In this document: piece after piece, positions 28,513 through 38,717 of the stretch
Position numbering within the stretch: position 1 is the stretch's first letter
Layout of the letters: each line of letters starts with the position of its first letter
The notes under the pieces: generated by a model
The model's input: the letters and a program-made list of their open reading frames with translations, nothing else
Database searches by the model: none
Told to the model about the DNA's origin: nothing
Translations under genes and position numbers: made by a program
Source: DASUBV01 sp963725175
GTDB lineage: Bacteria; Actinomycetota; Actinomycetes; Streptosporangiales; Streptosporangiaceae
DNA: 64,000 nt
Direction: 5' to 3'
Assembly (NCBI GenBank): GCA_963725175.1
Contig: CAVRXH010000006.1
Span: 3,596,001-3,660,000 of the forward strand

Positions 28513-29120
28513 TCCGGCTGGGGCTGCCTAAGGGCCGGATGGCCGCCGGGTCTGGCCGGATCTGCCGGGTGCTGGGCGTCACTCCCATGGCCGGGGTGCT
28601 CAGCTACCAGGGGAGGGCTGCTGGCCTGCCGGTGTCCATCCACCTGCTGAAGGCACCGGACGTCGCGTGGATGCTGCGCGACGGCTTCCTCGACCTTGGC
28701 CTGGCCTGCGATGAGTGGCTCATGGAAACCGGAGTGCCTCCGAGCCGCCGGTGCCTGGAAGCCCGCCTCTACACCGCGTCCGTCTGCCTGCTTACCGGCC
28801 GCGCCGACGGCCGCCCGCTCCGCTGCCTGCGCTCGGTCGTGACTCCCTACCCGAACCTCGCCCGCAGCGTCCTCGGCGGCATCGCGCCCGGCGCCGCGAT
28901 CATCGGAGTCAGCGGCAGCACCGAGGCTCTGGTGCCCGGCATCGCGGACGCCTGCCTGGACGTCGTCGAGACCGGTGCCAGCGCCGCCCGCAACGGCCTG
29001 GTCATCCGCCGGTCCCTCATGCACGTCACCACCCACCTCGCCAGATCCGCGCAGTGTGACGCGGCAGCCGCGCAGCCCGTGGTCAGCCTGCTCGCAGAAG
29101 CGATGAGCGTGCCCAGATGA
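28509..29120 (+). CDS. HisG-like (ATP) phosphoribosyltransferase, short form
   Basis: 203 residues, GTG start overlapping the previous stop (GTGA). The N-terminus IRLGLPKGRM matches HisG LRLALPKGR; DVAWMLRDGFLDLGLACDEW matches the HisG element that recognises the ATP side; and VVETGASAARNGLVIRR is the PRPP-binding loop. The C-terminal regulatory domain of long HisG is absent. It would join PRPP to ATP or another base-like substrate. Because the histidine pathway is not around it, a role in a specialised nucleotide pathway is more likely. Confidence 0.75.
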   Translation: MIRLGLPKGRMAAGSGRICRVLGVTPMAGVLSYQGRAAGLPVSIHLLKAPDVAWMLRDGFLDLGLACDEWLMETGVPPSRRCLEARLYTASVCLLTGRADGRPLRCLRSVVTPYPNLARSVLGGIAPGAAIIGVSGSTEALVPGIADACLDVVETGASAARNGLVIRRSLMHVTTHLARSAQCDAAAAQPVVSLLAEAMSVPR

Positions 29121-29905
29121 CATTCAGAACTCCGGCTGCAGCCGTTGCCCCTGACCTCCGCTACGCCGCCGCCGGCCTGCTGGCCGACTCCTTCGCGTCG
29201 GTGACCGCCTTCGGGGCAGTCGTCCGCGCCGAAGGATGCCTGCCGTCATCGCCATCCATACGTCGCTATCTGCGTTACGCCGACCGCGACGCCGTCCTCA
29301 TCGCCGAAGGGCTGTGCGGGCGCGAAGAGCTGGAAGCCTGGCTCGCGGGCCAGATCCGCGCAGCCGCCAGCCCAGACGGTCTCGGAGAGCTCGGCGCTGC
29401 GGTGATCGCCCTGGATGCCGCAGACCGGTGCTTCCGAGAGCACGGGCTGTGGGCGGGCAATATCTACCTGGCCGGTGCTGCAGCATTAACCGCCCTTCAG
29501 GCCTTGGCCGGAACCAGCGACGCTGCCAGGCAGTGGCCCCAGGCCCGGCAGATAAGAAACGCTGCGCACGCAGCGGACCATGAACCCGGCGAAATAGTGC
29601 TCGAGCTCGCCGCGCTGGAACTGGCCTATCTGTTCCCCATCGCCAGGAAGTTCCGCTCCGGTGCCTACGACGGCCAGGTCCAGTACCGGCTCAACGGCTG
29701 GGGCCGGACCCTCGCCCAGCGGCTGACCACCACCCCAGCCGGAGCCGCACACGCCAGAACTTGCCACGACGCGATCACCGCCCACCTGACCGATGAGCGC
29801 CAGCGCTACGCCTCCTTCCTGGCCGGACTTGATGTCGCCCGCCAGGACTACGCCGACGACCAGCTCGGCCAGGCACTCGCCCTCCCCGTCCCCGTCCTCA
29901 TCTAA
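29117..29905 (+). CDS. Unknown helical protein of the PurM/HisG-like operon
   Basis: 262 residues, ATG overlapping the HisG-like stop (ATGA). Almost entirely alpha-helical with many Ala/Leu and conserved-looking polar stretches (RYLRYADRDAVLIAEGLCGR, then IVLELAALELAYLFPIARKF, then YRLNGWGRTLAQRL). No signal peptide, no recognised domain. The tight coupling means it is an integral part of the pathway, perhaps a new enzyme or scaffold. Confidence 0.75.
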   Translation: MTFRTPAAAVAPDLRYAAAGLLADSFASVTAFGAVVRAEGCLPSSPSIRRYLRYADRDAVLIAEGLCGREELEAWLAGQIRAAASPDGLGELGAAVIALDAADRCFREHGLWAGNIYLAGAAALTALQALAGTSDAARQWPQARQIRNAAHAADHEPGEIVLELAALELAYLFPIARKFRSGAYDGQVQYRLNGWGRTLAQRLTTTPAGAAHARTCHDAITAHLTDERQRYASFLAGLDVARQDYADDQLGQALALPVPVLI

Positions 29906-29934
29906 CAGCCCACAACACCTTGAGGGATCAGGCC

Positions 29935-30936
29935 GTGACCATCGACACCCTCCTGCCCGGCGGACCCATTCACTGGGGCGTCATGCTGGCCCAGGGCTGG
30001 AAAGGCGAACTCGCTGCCGCCGGGCAGACCGGGAGCTGGCCGGCGGCACGCGCCTGGGCCAGGCAGGCTGAGCAGGCCGGCTTCCATGGCATCTGGGCGT
30101 TCGACCACTTCCAGCCGCGCCCCGGCCGCCCCGGCCCGGTGCTGGAAGCCTGGACCACCCTCGCTGCCCTGTCCCAGGCCACCGACCGTGTAGTCCTTGG
30201 CACTCTGGTGTCCTGCGCCGCCTACCGGCCCGCCGCCGTCACCGCCAAGATGGCCCAGAACCTACAGGCCCTCAGCGGCGGACGATTCTGCCTGGGGCTC
30301 GGCGCCGGCTGGGACCGTCCCGAGTTCGACGCGCTGAACATCCCCTTCGGCTCGCCGGGCCAGCGCTCGGATCAGCTCGAAGCCGCCCTGCGTGCTTGCC
30401 GTGCCGCCTGGAGAGCGTCAGCCCGCGATCCGGGCAACTCGCGGCCGCTGGTGCTGGTCGGCGGCGAGGGAGAAAAGCGCACCCTGCCTGCTGCCGCCGC
30501 GCATGCCGATGTCGTGAACTGGCAGGTCGGCGTCAGCGAGTTCGCCCGCAAGAGCCGGGTGCTCGCCAGCTGGTGCGAGGCGGCCGGCCGCGATCCGGCC
30601 ACCGTACGCCGCACCCACGCGCCCAACTTCCAGCTCTTCGACAGCGACCGCGAGTTCACCCGGTGGTGCCAGGACAAGCGGCGGGGGATGAGCGCAGCCG
30701 AGGTCCACGCCTACATCCGCGACCGCGGCGCGCTCTACGGCACCGCCTCCGCGATCGAAGCGACCATCGCGGAGTACATCAACGCCGGGTGCGGTGGCTT
30801 CATGGTCTTCTGCAACACCGCGCCTGCGGCCGAAAGCCTGGAGCAGCTCAAGTCGGTGTGCCTGGGCGGCCGTAAGCGAGAGCACGGTGAGGTTGGCGCG
30901 GCCCTTCGCGGTTCAGGCGGCTCCGGTGAGCTGTAG
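29935..30936 (+). CDS. LLM-class (F420/flavin-dependent) oxidoreductase
   Basis: 333 residues from a GTG with GAGGGATCAG upstream. The TIM-barrel hallmarks of luciferase-like monooxygenases are visible: HWGVMLAQGW, then WARQAEQAGFHGIWAFDHF, then VVLGTLVSCAAYRPAAV and LSGGRFCLGLGAGWDRPEF. Resembles the F420-dependent branch common in actinomycetes. Last gene of the operon, 29 bp after the preceding gene. It could reduce or oxygenate the product of the upstream nucleotide-like chemistry. Confidence 0.82.
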   Translation: MTIDTLLPGGPIHWGVMLAQGWKGELAAAGQTGSWPAARAWARQAEQAGFHGIWAFDHFQPRPGRPGPVLEAWTTLAALSQATDRVVLGTLVSCAAYRPAAVTAKMAQNLQALSGGRFCLGLGAGWDRPEFDALNIPFGSPGQRSDQLEAALRACRAAWRASARDPGNSRPLVLVGGEGEKRTLPAAAAHADVVNWQVGVSEFARKSRVLASWCEAAGRDPATVRRTHAPNFQLFDSDREFTRWCQDKRRGMSAAEVHAYIRDRGALYGTASAIEATIAEYINAGCGGFMVFCNTAPAAESLEQLKSVCLGGRKREHGEVGAALRGSGGSGEL

Positions 30937-31015
30937 GGCCGACGCGGCGGGGCGTTGCCGTGCTGGCGCGTCGTTTGCTGCACAATGCGAGGAGAGGTCA
31001 GGGAGGCTGGTCAGG

Positions 31016-31654
31016 GTGCCGTACTCGACGAGGATGGCCGCCGCGCTGTCGGGCGCGACGGTGAGCCAGCTTCGGCACTGGCGCAGCGCCCGGACCGGGC
31101 CGCTGCTGGCGCCGGAGACCGCGGCTGTTCCGCAGGCTCTTTACTCCTTTCGTGACGTGCTGGCCCTGCGGACCTGCGTGCGGCTGCGCGAGTTCGCCTC
31201 CCTCCAGCGGATCCGCGCCGCGATCGGCAACCTCCGCGATCTCGGCGAGGTCCAGCACCTGGCCTCTTACCGGCTGGTCTCCGACCGCGCCGGGAACATC
31301 CAGCTCGTCACCGAGGAAGAGGCCGTCGACCTGGTCCGCCGGCCCGGCCAGAGGCAGATCCTCGTCGTCATGGGCGATGTGATCGAGCCCTTCCCCGTCC
31401 GTGCCGGCGTCGTCGTCCCGCACCTCCTGCACCCCCGCGAGCGCCTGGCCGTGGACCCCGACACCCAGGGCGGCACGCCCGTCATCGCCGGGACACGCGT
31501 CCCCTACGACGCCGTGGCCGGGCTGATGCGCGACGACATCCCGGCCGAGCGGATCGCCGAGTACTACCCCGGTGTCTCCGCCGACGCCGCCCGCGACGCG
31601 CTGAGCTTCGCCGTATACGTCGACAGCTACAACCCGGCCAGCCGGGCGGCCTGA
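31016..31654 (+). CDS. DUF433 antitoxin with MerR-like HTH
   Basis: 212 residues from GTG (reads VPYSTRMAAALSGATVSQLR). The N-terminus is a MerR-type helix-turn-helix (QLRHWRSARTGPLLAPE, SFRDVLALRTCVRLREF). The C-terminus is the DUF433 domain, GGTPVIAGTRVPYDAVAGLM, then RIAEYYPGVSADAARDALSF. It overlaps the following toxin by one base (TGATG). DUF433 proteins are antitoxins of DUF5615 PIN-like toxins and probably repress their own operon. Confidence 0.82.
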   Translation: MPYSTRMAAALSGATVSQLRHWRSARTGPLLAPETAAVPQALYSFRDVLALRTCVRLREFASLQRIRAAIGNLRDLGEVQHLASYRLVSDRAGNIQLVTEEEAVDLVRRPGQRQILVVMGDVIEPFPVRAGVVVPHLLHPRERLAVDPDTQGGTPVIAGTRVPYDAVAGLMRDDIPAERIAEYYPGVSADAARDALSFAVYVDSYNPASRAA

Positions 31655-32097
31655 TGCACGTCCTCATCGATGAGGACACCGCGGTACAACTGCTGGGTCC
31701 CTTAGCGCATCTCCTCCCGCGCCACCAGGTCGATCACGTCACCACGATCGGGTGGGCTGGCAAGAAGGACCGCGGCGTCCTGGCCGACGCGAAGGCCGGC
31801 GGATACGACGTCTTCCTTACCCGCGACCGTAACCAGCTAAGCGACCCCCGCGAGTGCGACGCCATCAAGAGATCCGGCCTGCACCACATCCGCTACCGCC
31901 AGCGCCAGGAAGGCGCCTACGGACTCGGCCTGGCTCTCGGCGCCATCATCGCCGCTATGCCCAAGGTCATGGAGGACCTCGACCAGGCCAGCAGCCAGCG
32001 GCTGGTCCGCATTACCGCGCTAGATCCCGCCGCCTCCCGGCGCTTCGACATCACCGACCCAAGGCGCGAGCCACCGTCGCCATACTGGCCACGGTAG
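31654..32097 (+). CDS. DUF5615 PIN-like toxin
   Basis: 147 residues. PIN-like fold with first acidic pair in MHVLIDEDTAVQLLG, LADAKAGGYDVFLTRDRNQL (Asp), and a C-terminal helix. The last 50 residues (GAIIAAMPKVMEDLDQASSQ onward, ending DPRREPPSPYWPR) form an extension found again in decayed form at about 34147-34316. Coupled to the DUF433 antitoxin. Expected to be an RNase toxin; activity not shown. Confidence 0.8.
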   Translation: MHVLIDEDTAVQLLGPLAHLLPRHQVDHVTTIGWAGKKDRGVLADAKAGGYDVFLTRDRNQLSDPRECDAIKRSGLHHIRYRQRQEGAYGLGLALGAIIAAMPKVMEDLDQASSQRLVRITALDPAASRRFDITDPRREPPSPYWPR

Positions 32098-32226
32098 GCC
32101 CCACGCGCAAGTGGCCTGATGGGACAGCGATTTTCGTATGAGGTTCTCAGGTCACCGGTGTCAAGCCTGTCCGGAACCGATTCGTCAAGTTCCAGGTCGG
32201 ATCAGATACCGGGCACAGTCGTCTTG

Positions 32227-33879
32227 TCATTCAGGTATTGGTCCAATGAGTCCATGCACCTCAGCGGCAAGAGCCGCATTCTCGCGAATCCGTGCGCGTG
32301 CACATGCTTCGTAGTCTGCGATCTTCTGGAACCGAAGGGAACGTGCAACCTGGTCACGCATGGCCGTATCGCGGATGGGAACGAGCCGGATGAGGCCGTC
32401 AAGATCACCCGCATCGAGCAGAGCCATAATCGATGAAAGGATCGACGGGTACGGCGAAAGGAAAGCCATGCTTACCGTCGCGGCTGAGGCGTCGACGGAA
32501 TTTGGAAGATCTTCGAGAATGCGGCGACGCAATACTGCTAGTGCGATAAAACCTGCAAGACGCTGTGGTGTGTTGTGATCGCGAAGCGCTTTCAATGCTG
32601 CTGCCCGAGCCTGGATTATCAGCGTGTCCGCTGTCTCGTCCATGGTCTCAGCCTGTCTTGCCGCGACAGCTTTCATTACAGCGTCTGAGTAGTACAAGTT
32701 TTCTACTTCGCTGACGGGTAGCGGCAGGATGCCGCGTGCATGAAGGGAAGACTTCTCTTTCTCAGTACGTCCGTCGCCGTCAACAATTCCACGTACGTTC
32801 AACCAGTGGAGGGGCTGGCTGTCGCGCAGACCGGAAACTGCCCGAATGACCTGGTCGCAGCCACCTTGCGGGAAGAGCGTCCAGCCCGGGAACAGCAGTT
32901 GATACAACCGCAGGTCCAAACTGCTCTTCTTGCCTTCGATAAACAGCAGATTTCGACGGCCTCCGAGAATAGCTGCACGGGTGCTTTCAGGCATCTCGGC
33001 CGATGCGTCAACCGGGAACAGCCTCCAGCCCTTCGCGCTCTGGCCCTCCCAAGCGCATCCTGTGAGGGAGTAAACTTGACCACCCTTTTCGCTAAGCGCG
33101 GCGGCAAGCTCAAGGTCATGTGTCAGGATCACGAAGTGGGAATCTGGTCGATCTGCGATGATCGCCTCGATAAGTCCCGGTGAAATCGCGCGATGCAGGT
33201 GACGTTCGGGTTCGTCAATGATGTACACGGACTCTTCGGGAGTAGTCAATACCTCGGCGGCCAGAAGCAAGGCGCTCTTTTCGCCATCCGACATCTGGAA
33301 AATCGGATATTCGGTCTGGCTCTCGCGATTAACAGCGTTGAGCGTCTGCGTCGGGGTCAAGTCCAATTCGACTACGAGCCCTGCCGCTCGGAAGATCGCG
33401 TTGAGCCGGTCGAGCAACCGGGTCCCGAACTTCAGCTCAACCTCTTGACGCGACGCACCGGCGTCATACATTTCAATCATCTGCGCGTTTTCGTGGTTCA
33501 CCTTGGCCAGTACATCGAACAGAACGAGACTGGCACGTTGCCCGTCCGCGTGATCTAGGTACCGTGATTCCTGCTGACGGCTCCAGTTGGTTACGTTGAT
33601 TTCCGCTCTCTCGCGGTCCGCTGATGTGACCCCAGGCCCAGCGTGCTGAAACCAGAGTCTGCGGTGCGCGATTAGCCGCCGTATCCGGGGGAAGCCGCCG
33701 TTCTGCAGGTCCATCCAGAGGCCGAGCGCTGACTTGCCCGCCCCGTTCGCGCCAACGATAGTGGTGCTGTGACCCGCCTTGGCAACGATGCGGACAGCAG
33801 CGTTTTCGCCAACTCCGGGAACGTCCCAATGATGCAGGACTACATCCTTTTCCGCTTGGCCAGGACTCAACTCGGTCAC
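32227..33879 (-). CDS. OLD-like AAA ATPase with TOPRIM/DUF4435 nuclease
   Basis: About 550 residues from a GTG; the open frame continues to 34107. ABC-like ATPase with Walker A IVGANGAGKSALG, signature MSDGEKSALLL, Walker B SVYIIDEPERHLH and H-loop FVILTHDLELAAAL. The C-terminal half is TOPRIM-like (DUF4435): LLFIEGKKSSLDLRL (Glu), GGCDQVIRAV and VRGIVDGDGRTE (Asp-x-Asp). Relatives include OLD-family nucleases and related defence proteins that degrade DNA or RNA on phage infection. GC content is visibly lower than the neighbours, a sign of transfer. It lies between the toxin gene and a decayed copy of its 3' end. Confidence 0.8.
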   Translation of the reverse strand: MTELSPGQAEKDVVLHHWDVPGVGENAAVRIVAKAGHSTTIVGANGAGKSALGLWMDLQNGGFPRIRRLIAHRRLWFQHAGPGVTSADRERAEINVTNWSRQQESRYLDHADGQRASLVLFDVLAKVNHENAQMIEMYDAGASRQEVELKFGTRLLDRLNAIFRAAGLVVELDLTPTQTLNAVNRESQTEYPIFQMSDGEKSALLLAAEVLTTPEESVYIIDEPERHLHRAISPGLIEAIIADRPDSHFVILTHDLELAAALSEKGGQVYSLTGCAWEGQSAKGWRLFPVDASAEMPESTRAAILGGRRNLLFIEGKKSSLDLRLYQLLFPGWTLFPQGGCDQVIRAVSGLRDSQPLHWLNVRGIVDGDGRTEKEKSSLHARGILPLPVSEVENLYYSDAVMKAVAARQAETMDETADTLIIQARAAALKALRDHNTPQRLAGFIALAVLRRRILEDLPNSVDASAATVSMAFLSPYPSILSSIMALLDAGDLDGLIRLVPIRDTAMRDQVARSLRFQKIADYEACARARIRENAALAAEVHGLIGPIPE

Positions 33880-34146
33880 AGCCCAAGGGTAGTGCCGACT
33901 GAGAGCCGACCTTACAAGTGCGAGCTTTTCCGCACGTCCTCTTGGCCCAAGGTAGTGACATATACACCGGATGGCCAGCCGCGCTTGCAGGATGCGGGTA
34001 TCGGCGCCCGCGAGTATGCACGTCGCGCTCGACGCGCAGTCCGACCAGCTAGCGAGTACTCCAGGTGGCCAGCGTCCTGGGTCTCTCCATGCGCAAGACA
34101 TCAACAAGAACCCGCAGAAGCCTGGTCCAGGCGTGCACCTGCCCTA

Positions 34147-34316
34147 GTCTCGCCCTCGGCGCGATCATCCGCCGCCATGCCCAAGGTCATGGAAGACATC
34201 GACCAGGCCGCCAGCCAGCGACTGGTCTGGGTCACGTCTGGACCCCGCAGCCTCCCCGGCGCCTTGACCTCACCGATCCAAGACGCGAACCACCCTCGCC
34301 GTACTGGCCACGATAA
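34147..34316 (+). pseudogene. Decayed duplicate of the toxin 3' end
   Basis: Aligns with 31938-32097 of the DUF5615 toxin: same order of segments (CTCGGCGC.ATCATC, ATGCCCAAGGTCATGGA, GACCAGGCC, CAGCGACTGGTC, GTACTGGCCACG), differing by many substitutions and small indels, so no full frame remains. Same orientation as the intact gene. With it, the OLD-like gene is bracketed by direct repeats. Confidence 0.7.
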
Positions 34317-34568
34317 GTCTGGCCGGCGAGCGGGTTTGCGGACAGGGTGGCCCAGTGGCCGGGTTCCTTCACGCAACGACCGGTCGCCGCCGGAGACCCA
34401 CCGACCGACCGTCCAACTCGCCTACTGCTACCGCGGTCATCCGCTCGTCGAGGTCGGCCGCACTCCCTGCGCACGAGTTGCTGTGGCCGTGGCCTCGTAG
34501 CAGCATGGCGCGGAGGTGATGGACGCCGCCTCGACGGATGACAAGCACACATCGGAGGGTGCCCGTGT

Positions 34569-37500
34569 ATGACGACGGTGCGTGTGGCGCTGAAGGAACT
34601 GAGGGACGACGGACTGTTCGAGCGCGTGGCCGTCAAGGTTCTTCGTACCCGATATCCCGAGCTTCCGGATTACGGGACCTAGCGGAGATCTTAACCGCGA
34701 TGCGTTCGGTCGCCGATTGTTCGGTGAGCATGACGAGGTCGTTCTCCTGGTGAGCTGCGAGGCAAGGTGGACCACCAAGCTAAAGCGTGACCTGGGCGAA
34801 TACCTTGAGGTCTCCCGGCGTGAACGGCCGGATAAAGCAATCTTCGTTACGAATTGCTCGACGAAGCAGACTACGCAGCACACATACAAGGACCGGGCCC
34901 GCGATGAGGTCGGTATCGACCTAGAAGTCGTGGACCTCAACGAGCTGGTTGTTGACCTTGAGTCAGATGAGCTTTACCGAGTGGCGGAACTTGACCTCGG
35001 GGTGCGTCCCCGCACGCCACGAGTCCTGCAGCCGGTAGCCGTCTTCCGCGAGCGTCAGGAATCCCTGCTGCCTGGCTCGACCGGCCCGCTCGTCGGCCGG
35101 GACCATGAGATCCAGATTCTCGGGGATGCTCTGGCTCAGGCGCGCCAGCCAGGTGGTGCGAGGATCGTCATAATCGAAGGGTTGGCAGGCGTAGGCAAGA
35201 CCCGCCTAGCGATCGACACCTGTCATGCCACGGCGACCACTCTGGTAGCCGCAGCGGGCACGGCAGTAACAGCGTCTGCCCTGGCCGATGTGCCCTTGAG
35301 TGACCCGTCAATCGTGGTTGCTGATGACGCGCACCTCAGCCCCGATCTGAGTGGCCTGCCAGCTATGCTCGCCGAGCCCCGTTTTGACGGCGTGACAGTC
35401 GTGCTGACGGTGGCTGCGGGCAGCGCTGCGACCGTGCTGGCGCGCTGTGGTCTTGAACGGGCAGCTATCGGGACCATCCCGCTGGTCGGCCTTGATCGTG
35501 CGGAGATCGACCAGATCGTTTCCGGGCACGGACTCAGCGGAGAAGCGTTCCGGTCTCATGTGGTCGAGGTCGCTCATGGCAGCCCGTGGCTGGCCCATGC
35601 GGCATGCGTGATCGCAGCGGAACGGCGGATTTTCCGGTGGAGCGATACTGATGAGCTGCTACGGCAACTGGTCGACCGGCGGCTGCGCCATGCCGGCTTC
35701 GACTCCGACGAGCACCGCGCGGCAGCCGTCGCGCTCGCCTTGCTGACGAAGGTGAACGACAGCAATGAGATCGCGACTCTGGCAGGTGTAGTCACGGGGC
35801 TGCCGTCCGATGCTCACCGGCTCGACATGCTCCTGGAGGACCTGGCCCAGGCCGGGATCACGACCGGTCGGCCGTACGTCATCAGCCCAGCCGTTGCCGC
35901 GCCGGTACTAGTCGCAGGGGCGCTCGTTCCCTCCGCCCGGGTGAGAATCAGGATCGGCTCCGTCTTGAGAATGCTGGGTCGCGCAGCGATGCTCGCCCGG
36001 ACTGCGGCACCACCGCCGCCCGGAGATTACAGCGTGCTTGGGATCGGGCCGCAGCCCCAGGCGCGCCCTGACCGGGTCCCGGTGATCGACGCTGACAGGC
36101 TCGCCGCTCAGCTGTCTGTGCTGACCCAAGCGGCTCGTCAGGGTGGTGACCTGGAAGCGCTGGGGATGCTGCGGGAGGCCGTGCTAGAACTCCTGCCGGC
36201 CGGGGCGGACGTTGCTGCCTGGCTAGACGCCCTCACCGTGGCGGCCCCGGTCGCAGCAGCCGTGCCGCAGCTTGCCGGTGACCTGAGCGACGCCCTGACT
36301 AGCAACTGGCCGCCGCCTGCAGCAGCTGCCTACCCTTGGGGCGACGATCCCGAGCTTCGCTACAGGTTCGATGTCGAGGCGCTTGTCAAGAAGGCTATAA
36401 GCGTCGGGCAGCAGACGGGTTATAGCGACGTGAACAGGGCAGTCAACTGGGTGCTCGAATGCGCACGGCTATCGGCTTCGGTGCTTGGAGCCGCGAGTAC
36501 CGGCTTGGCTGTCCAGGCCGTCCGGTGTCTCCTGCGGACCAGGATCCGGTCAGCGGCCCAGACCTGGGACGACGTTCTCGGTAGACGGCAGCAGGTGCTT
36601 GACGCGGTGCTGCGGTGGGGCCGGAACCTGCGCACGGGACCACCAGCAGACTCTCGCCAGGATCACAGTCCCGCTGTGGCCGCCCGCGTGCTGCTGGCAG
36701 CGTTAACTCCCCTGCTGACCCTCATCACCGAGGAACACGGATTTGGCACGCCAGGTGACGCCAGGGTGTTCTTGTGGAGCCATTACGTGATGCCAGATGA
36801 CCCACGCGCAACTGCCATCCTGAACGCAGCAGCTGACGCCGCGGCCGGCTTGCTGGACAGCATCGATCCGCAATCACCGGCTGCTAAGCCTGCGCTGCAG
36901 GCCATCATCCGGCTCCCACGAGAGATACGCGCCGAGGCGGCACGAGGGCTCGGCCACGACCAGCCCTTGCCTGCCTACGCAACCGCAGCAATGAGCCAGG
37001 CAGCGTCTCGGATCAGCCGGGCCGTGGCATCTCACTGGTCCGTGCTACCCCTGCCCATCCGGTATGCCGCCGCCGAGGCCACGGCCCGCCCCGGCGGACG
37101 ACACGGTAGTTCCCTCGCCGAGCTTGCCTCAGGCGGGGACCCGGTCGCCGCCGCGGCCGTCGCCGATCCCGCGCTGGAGCAGATCCTGACCATCCTGCCG
37201 ATTGCGCAGCCACATAGCCTGGGCACCCACGCCGCCGAGGAAGCCGGAGCCCGCCTCGGGCGCGCCCAGGATCTAGCGGCACGGCTGTCCGCCAACGAGG
37301 CTATCGACCTGCTCACGCTGATCAATCCTGAGACTGCGAGCAGCCAGCACTACGATTGTCTTACTGCCTTTGCGCGCGCCGTCGGTCAGACCGCCACGGA
37401 CCCCCAACTCGTCCTCGCGCGCCTGCTGACCGAGACATTTCCAGGGGACATCTCCCTGCTCTCAGGCCTGCTGCAGACCTGGCCGCGAGAGTGTTTCAGA

Positions 37501-38565
37501 TGGCTGGCGGCCAACGCCCAGAACGGGCACGTCGTCCGGCTAGGGCTCTGGGTCGCAGACGAACTGCCCGTCGATCAGGAAGAGACTCTGCTGGACGCGA
37601 TGACCGCACAGCTCGCCGAGCCCCGCATCGGCAACGCCGCAGAAGTCGCCGCTGAGCACGCAATGACCGATAGGCCCGGTGCCGTAGACAATCGAGATGA
37701 TCCGGGTCGGTTGGCGCTGATGGGCGAGATTGTCGCTCACCTCGGCCGGTGCCGTGGACGCCCGGCCGACCGGCTGACCCGGCTGGTCGCCCTGAGCGAC
37801 GCTGCCCCAGGCAGCGCCCTGCCTCGCATCCTCGCGGCAGCCGACAGGATCCTCGCCGCCATGCCCGAAGTGCAAGCCCTCGACGGCGAAGCCAACGGCT
37901 CCTTGCGCCGGGAACTAGCAAACATTCTCACACGCGCCCTCACAGCGACCGAAGGTGTCCTCGGCAGCGAAATTGATCACGACACAGCCACCGCCGCCGA
38001 AGCGCTGGGCCGAGCGGCACCGGCCGAGACCGCCCAGATACTTACCGGCCGAACCCTCACCGCAGAGCGGCCAGTGATCCCGCATCCATGGAACGAATTG
38101 CTCGTCCAGGCGCGACCCGAGCAGCGCGAGCCGCTCGCTATGGCTTACCGGGATCGCATCGAGCCGCTTCTAGGCTGCATGCCCAGCGACATCGAAACCG
38201 TTGCGCTAGACGTCCTGGCTGTCCTCGGATCCGGCACGCCTAGCTGGATCGCCCTCGTTCGCGGCTGGGCCGCTGGTGACGCCACTGGTCGCGCCCGAGC
38301 GGTCCGCGCCATCAGGCGCTACTGGCACGATCCGATCTGGCGGGAACTCATTCCCGGCCTTCTTGATGCGGGAGTAGGCGAGCAAGCGACTACCGAGTTG
38401 CGCCAAGGCCTGCTCCCGATCAACGACGCAATTGACGCCCTCGGCCTAAGCCACAGGCTCGCTGCCCTCCAGCCCATGATCGATGATCCCCGGCCTGTAG
38501 TCCGCCAGTTCGCTGCTGAAGCAAGCCAGAACCTCCGCAGACTTGCAGCCCTGTTGCGGCACTGA
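34569..38565 (+). CDS. Avs-like STAND NTPase with Mrr/PD-(D/E)xK-like N-terminus, frameshifted
   Basis: About 1330 codons. The ATG at 34569 (GGAGGG upstream) gives VRVALKELRDDGLFERVAVK; one extra base near 34670 breaks the frame, after which it reads TGPSGDLNRDAFGRRLFGE, then VVLLVSCEARWTTKLKRDL, a restriction-endonuclease-like fold with an altered E-x-K. The NTPase follows: GPLVGRDHEIQILG, Walker A IIEGLAGVGKTRLA (about 35185), Walker B IVVADDAHLS. The remaining 900 residues are helical, HEAT/TPR-like, without repeats of one sequence. Nuclease-STAND-helical sensor is the layout of Avs antiphage proteins. An alternative TTG start at 34717 would lack most of the nuclease. Confidence 0.78.
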
Positions 38566-38717
38566 GCGACCAGTGCTGAGTGGCCTGGACGTTGGGATAC
38601 AGCTGTGGGCTGTACAGCAGCGAAGTACAGCAACTGGCCCGGATCAGGGCGGACCACAGTAGATGCGCTAGGACCCTGACCTGCTACGACGCACTCCGAG
38701 GGATGCGCTGCCACCGG

